The position numbers and the translations under genes are program-made. Shown here piece after piece: positions 21,801 to 33,484 of a stretch of DNA of 64,000 nt. The notes beneath the pieces are model-generated. The model ran no database searches. It saw only the letters and a list, made by a program, of their open reading frames with translations, and was not told where the DNA came from. Origin of the DNA: Lentinula raphanica (taxonomy: Eukaryota; Basidiomycota; Agaricomycetes; Agaricales; Omphalotaceae); the NCBI GenBank assembly GCA_027919835.1, contig JANVFP010000006.1:1178001-1242000 (forward strand). The letters are read 5' to 3'. Every line of letters begins with the position of its first letter. The first letter of the stretch is position 1.

Positions 21801-22140
21801 TAGCAATCTCCCCAGCAACTGAAGAAGCAGATAGGAAAATGTCGGGACAGAAGTATTGGTCAAGCACTGATAGATCATCTTGCTGTTGTATTTCTGAATC
21901 CCAAGTGGGGAAGATATGTTGCAGTAAAACACGTTGGAACAAAGGGATATGAACGGAAGTTCTGATTGAGCCTGATGGTAAAGGGTTGACATTGTATTGC
22001 CGGAATCTCGGTGGAAGAAGAGAGAGGCAATCCAAGGGTGCTGTTATGAGGGAAAGCAAAGTAGCATAATCGGATACAGGGTGTTGAAGATTGTCTATGA
22101 GGCGCCTCACCTCGGATTCATGGGAGGAAGAAACATCCAT
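18893..22140 (-). CDS. TEL2: TEL2, subunit of the TTT co-chaperone complex
   Basis: Exons on the minus strand start at 22140 (MDVSSSHESEVRRLIDNL) and include blocks near 22140-21500, 21420-20890, 20770-20100 and 19880-18893. The N-terminal half is an all-helical repeat. A Ser/Asp-rich linker with DEYDSDDSVTGYD leads into the conserved C-terminal TEL2 domain (KPVYLAQLGAML..., then NCAEELIRKKKDYG). Tel2 with Tti1 and Tti2 hands newly made PIKK kinases (TOR, ATM/Tel1, ATR/Mec1) to Hsp90. It is divergent from the ubiquitin ligase gene, 179 bases away. Confidence 0.88.
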
Positions 22141-22319
22141 CGGGTCACATTAGCGCTGGAATAATTACATAAGCGCTCAAGCTCAAGGCACAGTAGGTTG
22201 GCCACTCTCAATTTTGTTCACCTTCATCGATCTCGATAATTCTTTCTTGGACGCTAGCATCTCTGGGGACGAGCCATTTGGGCTCAAGATAAATCTATCC
22301 CTTTTCCGCTTCTTGGACC

Positions 22320-24931
22320 ATGTCTCTATCACCAATTCATTCAAGAGAGCCCCGCCCTGGCTCTTCGCGTCCATGGGCGACTAGAACGAGCTTTAGAAAC
22401 AATACAGTTTCCATTTCCTCGGACGTTATTGAAATCACAGACTCTGAGAGTGAAGAGGAGCTCGCAGGCCCGATGAAGTCGTCGCGTACTACATCCCAAT
22501 CTGACCCTCCCTTATTTCAAAAACAGTCCACAACAAAACCTCTCGGTGCTACAAGTTTCGCGCAGAATGTCCCTTCATCCTCTACTCGAGGTAATCCAGC
22601 TGGACCTATACCTCTTTTCATGCCCAGTGACGAAGAAGAGAACGTTCCGCCTACGCGACAAACCTATATGCCCCCTAACAGCGAGGGCATCGAAGAGGTT
22701 CAATTCAAACACCCAGAAGTTGAACTTGCTCAACAGGAGTTACAATTCCTAGAAGATCATGCAGAGAACGATACCCAATCTTCGATGCTAGCTCAAGTTT
22801 TAGAGCTCGTTCCCGATGTACAACCAGCGTATGCGGAAGAGCTCATAGCGCAGCATTCTGTTACCCGACCGGGCGAAGTCCTCGAGGCCGTAATCAACGC
22901 GTTGTTCGAAGACCCGTCATATCCAAAATTGGATAAGAAAGGAAAGCGAAAGGCGACGGAGCAGCCATACGATGAAGGCCATCATAAAAAACAGCGTCTT
23001 GACGATTTGACGTTGGATTACTCTCGGACGGATCGAGAATACAAGGGTAGTGTCCATTACACCGACTTAAGCATAGTGAGTCGCATTGGCCCTTACATCT
23101 CTTGCCTTTGAAGACTGTTTCGATTACAGGAACAACTCATGGTCGATTTTCCTGATATACCCAAACCTTATATACGAACAACTCTATATGCTCACAAGTG
23201 TTTGTACGCTCCTACACATCTATATTTGGCCAACGAAAAGGCCAACGGCCCACTTCACTATGTACCGAAGAAGACGCTTTACAAACCAAGCAGCAAAGGG
23301 AAACACAGGGCGTTGGAGGACGTCGAATTCAGCAGGGAACGAGCGTGGCTCCTGGACAAGCTCAAAGAAGACGAGGTCAGGAAAGATGCTACTGTCGCTG
23401 AACAGGTCAACCAAACAGAATACGAAGAATGCGGGGATGGTATCGAGTGCGGGTGCTGCTTCACAACATATCCATTTGTGTGCTGTTTTCAAAGCTCTTT
23501 CCACTCGTTCGCTGACCTATTTCCAGGATAACATGATCCAATGTCCAGATGCACATCTATTCTGCTCTGAATGCATGAGTTCCTATGCCGAGAATCTGCT
23601 TGGTGCTCACAACGTCAACATCAACTGCATGGATCAATCAGGATGCAAACTTCCCTTTCCTGAATCAGAGCTTCGTCGGTTCTTGTCCGAAAAGCTCTGG
23701 GAGTTATATAATCGTGTCAAGCAGAGAAAAGAGATTGAAATGGCTGGTTTGGAAGGGCTGGAAGAGTGTCCGTTTTGTGAGTATAAGTGCGTTATCGAGA
23801 ATCCGGAGGAGAAGCTGTTTCGTTGTGGAAACGAAGAGACGTGCGGGGCGATTACTTGCCGGCAATGCAAAAAGATGGTGAATTACCTGTTTTCTGTTTC
23901 TTGTTCATTGGTTCACCGTGTTCTAGGATCATGTTCCAAAAAGCTGTAAAGGTAATTTGTTCTCATTCAGGTTGTGAGGAAAGGCTAACACGAAATGTTT
24001 GTAGAGATGGAGGAAGACAGAGTTCTCGATGGTCGGCATGCTATTGAGGAAGCCATGAGTGAGTATCGTCAATTTGATTTCAAAGGCGTGACTTACTATC
24101 AATGTAGCTCGAGCACTCATGAGAAACTGTCCAAAGTGTCAAAAAGGTATGCTGTTTGTCTTCGAGCCTTCGAGTCTTGACTAACCCTTCTGTAGCTTTT
24201 GTCAAGGAAGAAGGGGTGAGATTTGTTCAAACTTCCTTGAACTGCCAATTGATTACACTCTCCTCAGTGTAATAAAATGACCTGTCCGAATTGCCACACA
24301 CTCTCGTGTTATGTGTGCCGACAACAGGTCACAGGCTATGATCATTTCAACGTTCGTCTGTTCATCCTTTAATCCTCATTTCCTATTCATTCGCCTACAG
24401 CAAGCTCCTGCGGGCGCTCCTGGGTCGAGCAGCTCTACCAACAGGAAGAAATGTCCACTATGGGAACCTGTTGAAAAACGTCACGCTGAGGAGGTAAGAG
24501 AAACAACGAGTGACCCTCTTAGGAGAGTATACTTGACAACTTAATCTCAGGTCAAGACTGCTGCTCAAGAGGCGTTGGAAAAATACAAGCGCGAGAACCC
24601 TGACGTTAACGAAACAGACATCAAAATCGATGCCCCAAAAACACCAAGGCGTCAACCCAATGCCGACCTCCATGGATACGGTCTTCCTGGGATGCCTAGA
24701 CAGAATCCCTATGGACAGCAACCAGATCTTCTTCCTTATCATGCCTATTATCGTGGTGCATTCAATTACCTTGATGCATTATTGCCTCCAAATCTTCCAG
24801 CCCCGGCCCCAGCCTTCGCACCACCACCTGCACCGCCTCCTCCTATGAGAGCCCGTCGACAGCCCGCTCAACGACCCCCCGCTCAACGACAGCCCGCTCG
24901 ACCCCCGGTTCGACCCGCCAGACGTAGGTGA
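22320..24931 (+). CDS. RBR E3 ubiquitin ligase, RNF216/Triad3-like
   Basis: Multi-exon gene. Visible joints include ...DLSI|EQLMVDF (intron about 23080-23129), TYPF|DNMIQ (about 23480-23527), and short introns near 23880-24550. The acidic N-terminal region has a SUMO-interaction-like run (VIEITDSESEEE) and a CUE-like helical stretch (MLAQVLELVPDVQPAYAEEL). RING1 (CGCCF...CSEC), an IBR (CPFCEYKC...CRQCKK..DH) and RING2 (CPKCQKAFVKEEGCNKMTC...CYVC) follow. In RBR ligases the Cys of the GCNK-type motif takes ubiquitin as a thioester, and it is present. The C-terminal tail is Pro/Ala/Arg-rich. Fungal members of this type are poorly studied. Confidence 0.88.
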
Positions 24932-25150
24932 TATACCCACAAGCCGTGTATTTCTGCGTTTCAATCAATATAATCTACCAAAATATTGTTACAATCATCG
25001 TACATATTTAATAACATATTGTACAGCAAACCTTTTCGCCGCTCGCGGTTATACAGATTGTACTCCAGTATGTAAAACAACTACTATTCAAATCTCGACA
25101 GCCAAATTTAGGCTGTTGCTGCAGCCGCCTTTAAGATCTATGAGAACTTT

Positions 25151-26250
25151 TCATAGTGCCCGTGATGGAGTGAAATTCACCTTCTTGGTGGTGGACCTGG
25201 GCTTTGCAGCTACCTTTGTGACCGATTTAGGCTTAGGAGCAGAAGCCTTTGCTCTTAGAGTACCATTTTTGGTCTTGGATACTTTGGGCTTGATGGCTGA
25301 TTTCTTAGCAGCTGCAGAGACCTACAGAGAAATGTCAATCAAACAAATATGACCAGAATCAAAGGTGTTTCTACCTTCTTCGTCGATGTTTTCTTTGGAC
25401 TAGAACTTGGGGTTCGTGCAGTGGGAACACTCTTCTTAGATGGCATAACCTTTTTATCTGAGGTAATCCCTTTGGTTTGTGCAGCTTTCTTGGAAGAATA
25501 CTTCTTTACACTTGGTACTTTGGTGGAAGATGACTTCAAAACCGCAGAAGACTTGGTAGAACCGACTTTTGCTGGAGCCGGAGCCTTGACCGCGGATGCT
25601 TTCTTCGGGGCACTAGGCTTACTAGGAGGAACCTTTGTTTTTGAAACTGACTTTTTCACAGCTGGAGTGGCGTTCTAGATCATGAAAGAAGAATAATTAA
25701 CAACCAAAAGACACTGTTGAATCTGTAGCTCGACAGACCTCCTTCGCTGCGTCCTGAGACCGCGCCTTAGGCGCCAGTTTGACTTTGCCCGAAGGACCTA
25801 CATAAGTCCTGTTAAAGTGCCAACAAAATCAGATAAGGTTATGAATTAACCTTTGGGCAGAACAAATACACCCTTCTCACTGCCAGAAGTGATAGCACGA
25901 TTGAGCTGGCTAGCAGTAGAAGCATTGACATCAATCTTGTATTTGGAGCCGACGAACTGTAAAGGGGATTGATCGTGCTGTTTGCTTGTATCTACATAAC
26001 AGCCAACTGAATTTACTAACTTTCTTGATAGTCGGGCGCGAGACTCCAGTTCGTGCATCTTCGGGATGGGCAACGATGCATTCTTCAAGCAGAGCTTGTC
26101 AGAAAGAGTGCCGCAATATTCCTCACGGATATCAGAATGAATCGAGTGCTAACCTTTGATCATATCAATCCACGTAGGATGAGCAGCCGCACTGAGGGAT
26201 TTCCCAGCGGGTTTACCCTTGACCTTGATATTCTTTTTGGTAGCAGCCAT
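25151..26250 (-). CDS. Histone H1 (linker histone), copy A
   Basis: Starts at 26250 with MAATKKNIKVKGKPAGKSL. The H15 globular domain (HPTWIDMIK | ECIVAHPEDARTGVSRPTIKKF | SKYKIDV..STASQLNRAI..GSEKGVFVLPKG | PSGKVKLAPK) is spread over short exons. A long Lys/Ala/Ser/Pro-rich tail ends in STTKKVNFTPSRAL and TGA at 25151. H1 binds linker DNA at the nucleosome. A second H1 lies at 37592, with the same intron positions around GVFVLPKG/GMFMLPKG. This copy has a longer and less alanine-rich tail. Confidence 0.87.
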
Positions 26251-26514
26251 GTAGAGTCACTCGTTAATTGAGATACGAAGAAACGAGAGGAATTTCGCAA
26301 TGATAATTGTCGGTGGCGAAGGGGGGAAGGAAAGAATAACGCTGACTTGACTGCCTTATACCACCTGGTACATACCTCACGTGATACTGTGCGCACAGAC
26401 CTTTACTTCCCCAAGTGATACGAAAGTGAAGAGTCTCAAGGATACCCAGAGACGAGGATGTGCAGAAGTGGTATCATTGTCTGAGTTTTGGAAAGACGAG
26501 GCACAAGGAGGGGC

Positions 26515-26823
26515 ATGCTGTATACAGCAAAAGTAATCGAAAGTCACTGGCGAATGCGATTCTTGAAGGAGGGTCTTCGTCGCCGTGTTTCGACATTGTG
26601 ATGAAGGAATTGAGTGTCTCCTGTGGCTAGTACTCGTAGCACAGAACCATCACTCTATGATGAGGGCAATTTCCAAGAGCTCATGCTCAACGATTTAGAG
26701 AGCTTTCGTTTCGAAAACGATGTAGTAGAAGAGAAGACGTTTGGCGCACGGACCACTTTACAACTCCTAGTTAGCGATTTGATTGATCGATCCCGATTAC
26801 ATCTCGGCATCAGCGGCATCTAA
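26515..26823 (+). CDS. Candidate tiny gene, unknown function
   Basis: ATG at 26515 opens MLYTAKVIESHWRMRFLKEG. Removing a 33-base GT-AG interval (26598-26630) joins it in phase to an open stretch ending at 26823, for 91 residues. The second half is acidic and helix-like (FQELMLNDLESFRFENDVVE, then ARTTLQLLVSDLIDRS). An intron of 33 bases is below the usual fungal minimum, so the model may be wrong at the joint. No family recognised. It sits between histone H1 and the AP-3 beta 3' end. Confidence 0.35.
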
Positions 26824-26896
26824 TGATGGCTCCCCGACAACACTCCAGTCTGTCCATAACATGTAACTTCATTTCACCAAATTGAACTTGTACGAA

Positions 26897-29635
26897 TTAT
26901 GATCTCAACACATTATGCTGGGCTGGGTCGTGCTCCTCTTCTCCGTTCTCTGAGTCATCTTCACTGCTTATCTCCTCCTCATCGTGTCCCTCTATTGAAT
27001 CCTCAACCGCATCTGCTTCCTCCCCATCTTCCTCCCCATCCTCATCCTCATCCTCATCCTCTTCACTCGATTCGTCGTCTTCATTCGTATCTTCTTCGTT
27101 AAAAAAGTCATCGAGATTGCTAGCCCATTTTCGACCATTGGGAACTGTAGGGGAGGGCTTGCCAACATTTTGATCCGACACCATCATGTTCGAAGGATTG
27201 TTCAATGGGTCCGCAGACGAGACAGAAAGCACAGGAACGGGAGCAGAAAGAGCATCGTCCGGTGAGTCTCTGAGTGCAGACTCTACACCTTCTTCGAGCC
27301 AATCAGGTATTATATTGTCATTGAGGGTCGGCTTTCCAGTGATTATAGCGGAAGATCCAATAATCACATTAGATGGTTCTGTATACCGAGAGAACGAATG
27401 AGATTGGATGAGGTTCAAATTATGAAACATACCTGAACGGTCCTTATTCGTGACATTCGCTTTTCCATTGAAGAGAATGACCTTCACCTGCTCCGCTCGC
27501 AATACAACGCCACCTCGTTCTTCAGCCGTCGTGAGCTCATCATCATAATCCAGAGAGACGGATGTTAGCCCCGCCAGTAGAGAAGACAGCATGCGAGCTC
27601 TGTCTCGAACATCGTAATTGAGATCATAACGGGCCAACGAGAAAACGTAGCGGTTCAAAAGTGCTAATGTTTGTTCAGTAGAATTTAGAACCAGTAATTT
27701 AGCCGCAAGCGTGATGATTTGTAGCTTGACAAGGACATCCTGCAATCTCGCCTCAATCACGGAATGAAGGAGATCGTAGTTAGTAACGGACCTCCGTTGA
27801 AAAATGTTTCGCAGTTCTCCGTAATACATCGGGAGCCCATTCCGCCATTCCGGCGATACCACTGGAAGCTTGATCTGAGGCACAATATTGACCGACAAGC
27901 CAGATAACGCAGGCCCGAGCCTGAGGATGCCGTATATCGTCGATTCGATGCGCAAGACTGGAGATGATCTTGAGGGCAGACCGTGAACCATTTGTTGAAC
28001 TAGTGATGTTGGACTTCTGGGAAAGCTGCGCTTGGACCAGCTGTTTGAGAACGAGAATTGCGTTGCTAACAACCACGTCTACGAATGGTCACCATTAGTA
28101 GAGCCCCTCAAATAGGGTATACTAGTAGATGCTACCATGGTTGCTTTTGATCATTTCGGTCAATGCACTCAAACAGGTTTGCGTTGCTTCTGGAATGAGT
28201 TCAGCACATTTTCCAATGGCTGCGATACAATCCGCAACGACTTCGTCATTGGGGTCCGCAGTGTGTTCCTAGATATAGTCTGAATGAGCACGAATCGCAG
28301 ACTGAATATACTGAACCCACAATTAATTCACGGAATATCGACTGATGGTTTTCGTAGTTGATGAGACTTACGAGTAATTTGATTTTCTCTGCTTTGACTT
28401 GACGTGAGTCGTCCAAAAGCATGAAGAAGCGCACGAAATATGGCGAAAATAAGGACTGTATGCGATTCAGCCAAATTAGACAACGCGACCATGAACCAAC
28501 ACATACAGGATCGGTCCGAGCGAGGACGCGAATATAGGACAGGGTTACACGCTCAACTTCCTTCGAAGTTTGAAGTAAGCGAAGCAAAGGACGCACGACT
28601 TTGCCATGCACGGAAGGAGGTCCTGTATACCAGAAGATTTGCGCAGCTGCCAGTATCACGGCAGGATTGCGGCTCTGAAGCAAAGGTTCGACAGATGATA
28701 ACAGAAGTTCTATGTCCTGATCAACCTCTTCTCCATCTGAATTGATGATCGGTTTGGGAAGCATGGTTCTAGCATAACGCAACAGTAGATGGAGCAAGTC
28801 AACCTGTCCCCATTCGTCGACTTCCACGAGCAGCTTGCACAAGCGCCTGTATCTCTGATGAATCAGATCTAGACGGGTTGGGCATACGGCTTCAAACGCT
28901 ACAGCGACGCTGCCGATTGAAAGAGGAGAGGTGTCATTAAGCATTTTGTTTATTGTCTCAATCAAGGATGGTAGATGGCTATCGTCCAATCTAAAGACTG
29001 CTTGAGTTACAGGTTCACGAATGATCATTTTCTTCCACATACTGGTAGCATTTCGGTATTGCAAGAGCAGCAACCTTCCTCACATAAGGACTGAAATCCG
29101 CAGCACATTTCTTGATAGCCAGCACGACTATATTCCCCACCATAGGTACTCTGATTCCACTGAGCACACGCAATGCCATAGCGCGAATGAAAGGATTGCT
29201 GTCGTTCAAGTCTTTCTGAAAGGTGTTTATTGAGAGTAGAGCCAAGTCTGGCTCTTGCTCCGCATATCGCAGAACGTAGATATAAACCAATTTCCTTATT
29301 TCAAGGTTTTGAGAAGCTACGTTCTTAACAACTTGAGCAAAGTATTCCGAAACGTTGCGGCCTTTAGATATGAGCTGAAGAAAGTTTACTAAACGAGCAT
29401 GCAGTTCGTAGAAAGGACCTACAGCGATTAGTCTCTTCATGGCATCCAGCTTCTCTCTATCACTGCTCGAGTCTAGTTGCTTGCGGATGTTCTTCCCCTT
29501 GTCGTCCGCCTCAAAGTAAGAGGCACTTGTCCGGGATAGATTCATTTCTCTAGTATGCTCGGATAGGGATTCCTGAATACGCATACCAAGTCGAGAGGCA
29601 TTCTCGGTAATTGCGTTCAGATAATCCACGGACAT
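26897..29635 (-). CDS. APL6: AP-3 adaptor complex beta subunit
   Basis: Starts at 29635 (MSVDYLNAITENASRLG) and runs through several exons to 26897. The adaptin N-terminal helical trunk is plain: KGKNIRKQLDSSSDREKLDAMKRLIA, VSEYFAQVVKNVASQNLEIRKLVYIY, and RVLSGIRVPMVGNIVVLAIKKCAADFSPYVRK. After the trunk comes a Ser/Glu/Asp hinge that is nearly pure acid near 26930-27110 (DNA-level GAC/GAG repeats). The protein ends there, with no clear ear domain. AP-3 sorts cargo from Golgi or endosomes to the vacuole. It is divergent from the Serinc gene with only 77 bases between start codons. Confidence 0.9.
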
Positions 29636-29712
29636 GAATGTGATGGATGAACGGAGGAGAGGACTTTATGAGTATTGCCTAATTCGGAAATCACTTCTTG
29701 ACTTCTCCCATC
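29636..29712. promoter_or_regulatory. 77-bp bidirectional promoter
   Basis: The start codons of AP-3 beta (minus, 29635) and Serinc (plus, 29713) lie back to back with 77 bases between. Both 5' leaders and core promoters must fit here or overlap the neighbouring gene. No TATA box is seen. Confidence 0.6.
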
Positions 29713-31595
29713 ATGGGTCTTCTCTTTTCTCTTCCCCTTGCTGGCGTTCTTGGAACTGTAGGATCTTCATGCCTGGCAGGGCTCGCCTTCTGCTTTACTT
29801 CGACTGCAGGTACGACCTATAAGCGTACTCGGAGAGATTCAGAGTTCTGAGCGATTCTTCATCGTTAAGCGTCCATGTTCTGCAAGTCATGCAACTGCAA
29901 TTCTTCAATTGCCACTCGGGTTGGCTTTGCTGTATGTGCAATAAACCTCAATGAGTTTGACCCATTTCAAATACTCTATCCAGCTTATATTCTGCGTCAA
30001 TTCCATGCTGGCGTGGTTTATGAGGACGGATTTCGCTATCAAACAGATTGAGAAATGGAGTTACGACTACATCAAGATGGACTGTGCTGGAGATAAATGC
30101 TATGGAGTCCTCGCGGTGCGCTGACATCCCTACGTATTTGTGCAAACATTGATTCTACTCTTCCACTGCAGGTGCATCGTATCTGTTTCGCCTTGACGCT
30201 CTTCCATGCAATCTTGAGTCTATCTCTGATTGGAGTGAGAGACACCAAAGACAAACGAGCTGCGATCCAAAATGGGTGAGTAAAACGCTCACGATATACT
30301 TCAATTCATTCAATATTTCTTGTAGATGGTGGGGGCCAAAGATTTTACTATGGCTTGTTCTCCTGGTCGTATCCTGGTTCATCCCTAATCCATTTTTCAT
30401 GTTCTGGGGAAACTATGTGACTCTCATTGGTGCAACCCTCTTCATTCTACTTGGACTCATCCTTCTCGTCGATTTTGCACACTCTTGGTCGGAAACATGC
30501 CTAGACAACTGGGAAAACGCGCCTGATGGCTCAAACCTCTGGCAATGGATCTTAATCGGTTCCACTGCAGTCATGTACATCTTTACTATCACCCTCACTG
30601 GAATTCTCTATGGCTTCTTTGCCGGATCCGGTTGCACATTGAACCGCTTTTTCATTTCCTTCAATCTTGCCCTTTGTGTCATCATCACTATCATGTGCGT
30701 TCATCCAGTGGTGCAGGAGCACAACCCTCGTTCAGGGCTCGCGCAGTCTGGAATGGTCGCCGCGTATTGCACTTACCTGATCGTTTCCGCTATATCTAAC
30801 CATGCACACGAAAACTCTTCCTGCAATCCCCTCAGGAACGGCAGTACTACTGCAACGGGCACTCGCACAACCACTGTAATACTCGGTGGCTTGTTCACCT
30901 TTTGGCAATCGCTTATTCCACGACCAGAGCTGCCACCAACAGCCGCGCGCTCGTTGGGAAGAGGAAGAAAGTCGGAGCTGTTCACTTGGACGGACCAGAT
31001 GCTCTTGACGGACATGCTGAGATGGGGGTTGTCAACATTCAACCTGGACGTATGGAATCTCCCCGGTACCAGGCATTAGTTGCTGCGGTAGAGGCTGGGT
31101 AAGCCTTTCAATATAACTCTCCGTTATGAACATATTCAGCTAATATGTCTATAGGGCGATACCAGAGTCTGCTCTCCATGAAGAAGAAGACGAGGACGAC
31201 GAGGACGAAATTGTAGGTGACAATCGCGATGATGAACGCTCTGGGACCAGATACAACGTACGCTCTTTCTTTAAGAATGAATTACCAAGACGGTATTGAA
31301 TGATCCTCTAGTATTCATGGTTCCATGTTATCTTCGTCATGGCAGCGATGTATGTCGCGGCTTTACTCACTGACGCGTATGATCTGTTACTGTTTCGCAA
31401 TATGTCATGGTGCTAATTCTTACATGCAGAAATATTGTGTCCAAGAAACCCATCAATGGAACAACTGACCCCAACAGCGACGTTTACATTGGTCAATCAG
31501 AGGTAGCAATGTGGATGCGTGTCGTCTCCAGCTGGATCTGTATTCTTCTGTACATCTGGAGTTTAATGGCCCCAGTCCTGATGCCTGACAGGTGA
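29713..31595 (+). CDS. TMS1: Serinc/TMS1-family multi-span membrane protein
   Basis: Start MGLLFSLPLAGVLGTVGSSC at 29713. Spliced motifs match the family: FCKSCNCNSSIATRVGFA joined to LIFCVNSMLAWFMRTDFAIK, then CAGDKCYGVLAVHRICFALTLFH, WWGPKILLWLVL, and the final MWMRVVSSWICILLYIWSL. About ten hydrophobic spans are visible, with an acidic cytosolic loop (EEEDEDDEDE) near 31180-31215. Fungal Tms1 proteins sit in the vacuole or plasma membrane; the proposed role in serine incorporation into lipids is debated. Intron joints are short and canonical. Confidence 0.88.
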
Positions 31596-31733
31596 TTTCG
31601 TCTCATCTATACCCTTCAGTGAACTCATCTCATCTGTTTTTAGATTTAGTGATTTGTAGTTTCTAATGGACATTTCTGTGTATCATTCAACGATTGTTAA
31701 ATTTCAAAAGTAATGAAATACTGGACTGGAAAT

Positions 31734-33230
31734 CTATCCAGACCGGACTCCAATATTCAACCAGGATGAGGAGAAATGCCTCAACTGCTCGTCATGTTCG
31801 AGAATCTCCCAAATTGGCTCACTCAAGGCCACATTAACATCGATAGCCTGTTCATCCCCGCCCATCTTCCCCTGCATCTCAGTTGGTAGGGTATATGCCA
31901 ACCCATCTGCTAATGAGATGGGCGTAAAGGGTGTCGACACCAGTCTTGGTTTCTCCCCGTCAAATTCTGTTCCTGTATACATATCGAACTTTGCCCATTG
32001 ACTGACCATGATGCTCCCATTGCCAGGTCGGAATCCTGACCGGATACGAGTTTTGTCGGGCTGAGCAACAACCCAGCGGAGAGTATTTTTGACGTGGTCC
32101 GCATCGGGCACCTTATTGCGCATGAGATCATGTAAGTGCTTCGCAATTTGCCAAAGAGGGGCGTTAGATAACATATCATGCGAAAGTGAAGTATAGACAC
32201 AAAGCAGAGCGTTGGGAAAATAGGCAGTCGGAAGTTCTGGGAATCTCTTTCCTCGAAAATCGATGGGAGAGAGGTAGTCTGGAGGAGACATACTGGAAGG
32301 GTCATTTGCGAAATAATGGAGGCGGGCCCGAAAGACGCTTTGGTATAGCAGTGCGGCTATAGCTTCGAAAGTGGACACCCAGCTATTCGAGGAGTCTGGT
32401 TCCGTGGCTTGTACTTTCAACTCTTCAAGTGCAGTACCTGAAAAGCGTAGGATACGTCCAACAACGGAGGGAGGTTTGGTTGGGATTGCAACTGCTTCAG
32501 GAAGAGGATCGACGACCAATAGTGATGGTTTGAATGCAAGAGCTTCCTGCCTTTCTTCCAGTGTCATGACAAGGTCAGACATGTAGGATTGGAAATGCGG
32601 AGGTCGTGCAAGGGTCAGAATGCCGTTTCCTTTGAGGCCACGATAGAGTTCTGCTAAATCCCGAACCAATTGGAAGAAACCGTTTCCGTCGCAATTATTG
32701 TGGCGGACACGGATCCCGAGTGCTACGCTACCACAAGCAAAGCGTGTATGCTGAATAGTGAAGAGAGGGTCGCGGCAGATACCGTCTGGTGACGCATCGT
32801 AAGGACCAAAAAGGGCATTGCTGGCTCCGGGAAGGTCCATGAGCGAGATGCGCCCTTCGTCATCGGCAAATGAGTCAAGATGCTCGATGCATTCAGCTAT
32901 TACAAGCTCAGCACCAGTACCTATACGGGTCATTTCATAACTGCCGTCAGGGAGTATATTCAGCCGGCCAGTGAGTTGCGGATAATGGTTCAGTAAGAGT
33001 TCCAGGGCATGTTGCAAGCGTTGTACCGGAATGATAGGTTCTGAGGAATTTGGTTGGTCATAGACGAACACGACGGCGACAGGTATGAAGGGAGCAACGA
33101 GCTGATCGAATGGACCGTACTTCGTCGTCTCGGGCAAGCTCGAGCAAACGTTGGGGTCAGCGCAGCGCAAGGTCTGGCGTTGCAGTAATCTGACTGAAGG
33201 ATCCGAAGAGGTTACAGTGTTTGCCTTCAT
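31734..33230 (-). CDS. BAHD-type acyltransferase (transferase family)
   Basis: A single exon of 498 residues. The catalytic HxxxD motif is HNNCDG (about 32700-32717) in the setting LGIRVRHNNCDGNGFFQLV. The second family motif, usually DFGWG, is degenerate here (FDMYTGTEFDGEKP). Early family signs include FDQLVAPF and LQHALELLLNHYPQLTGRL. The family moves acyl groups from CoA thioesters to alcohols or amines in secondary metabolism, such as trichothecene 3-O-acetyltransferase. The substrate is unknown. The absence of introns stands out among multi-exon neighbours. No further biosynthetic genes flank it. Confidence 0.85.
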   Translation of the reverse strand: MKANTVTSSDPSVRLLQRQTLRCADPNVCSSLPETTKYGPFDQLVAPFIPVAVVFVYDQPNSSEPIIPVQRLQHALELLLNHYPQLTGRLNILPDGSYEMTRIGTGAELVIAECIEHLDSFADDEGRISLMDLPGASNALFGPYDASPDGICRDPLFTIQHTRFACGSVALGIRVRHNNCDGNGFFQLVRDLAELYRGLKGNGILTLARPPHFQSYMSDLVMTLEERQEALAFKPSLLVVDPLPEAVAIPTKPPSVVGRILRFSGTALEELKVQATEPDSSNSWVSTFEAIAALLYQSVFRARLHYFANDPSSMSPPDYLSPIDFRGKRFPELPTAYFPNALLCVYTSLSHDMLSNAPLWQIAKHLHDLMRNKVPDADHVKNTLRWVVAQPDKTRIRSGFRPGNGSIMVSQWAKFDMYTGTEFDGEKPRLVSTPFTPISLADGLAYTLPTEMQGKMGGDEQAIDVNVALSEPIWEILEHDEQLRHFSSSWLNIGVRSG

Positions 33231-33279
33231 GAGACTGCTTTTCTGCGAGGGATGATCATCGTCTGATTAACGGGTAGCC

Positions 33280-33286
33280 TTATATA
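33280..33286 (-). promoter_or_regulatory. TATA box of the acyltransferase gene
   Basis: TATATAA on the minus strand, about 50 bases before the ATG at 33230. Clear TATA boxes are rare in this window; this suggests regulated expression. Confidence 0.5.
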
Positions 33287-33405
33287 CCTGTACGGTAGTA
33301 GATACACCAAGGGGTCGAGTCAAAAGTCGAAGAAATGCGGATCCGATAAGCAGATCTAATCTAATCTGATTTGTTTGTCTTAGATTTGTAACCAAACAAT
33401 AGACA

Positions 33406-33423
33406 ACGCGTCGGGCGGACGCG
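33406..33423 (+). promoter_or_regulatory. MluI cell-cycle box upstream of RPA32
   Basis: ACGCGT at 33406-33411 and GACGCG at 33418-33423 lie 60-80 bases before the RPA32 ATG. ACGCGT is the MBF site of S-phase genes in yeasts, and RPA genes are classical targets there. Function here is inferred. Confidence 0.5.
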
Positions 33424-33484
33424 CTCACCAGTTCGCGTTCAACCAGAACATCGTTCAAATTTCTCTCTCAAAACTCCAGCAAAC

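Noticed and set aside
18893..22140. A link between TEL2 and the telomere-like tract
   Set aside because: They lie about 9 kb apart, the tract belongs to a mobile element, and Tel2 acts on PIKK kinases and not on local DNA. Neighbourhood looks accidental.
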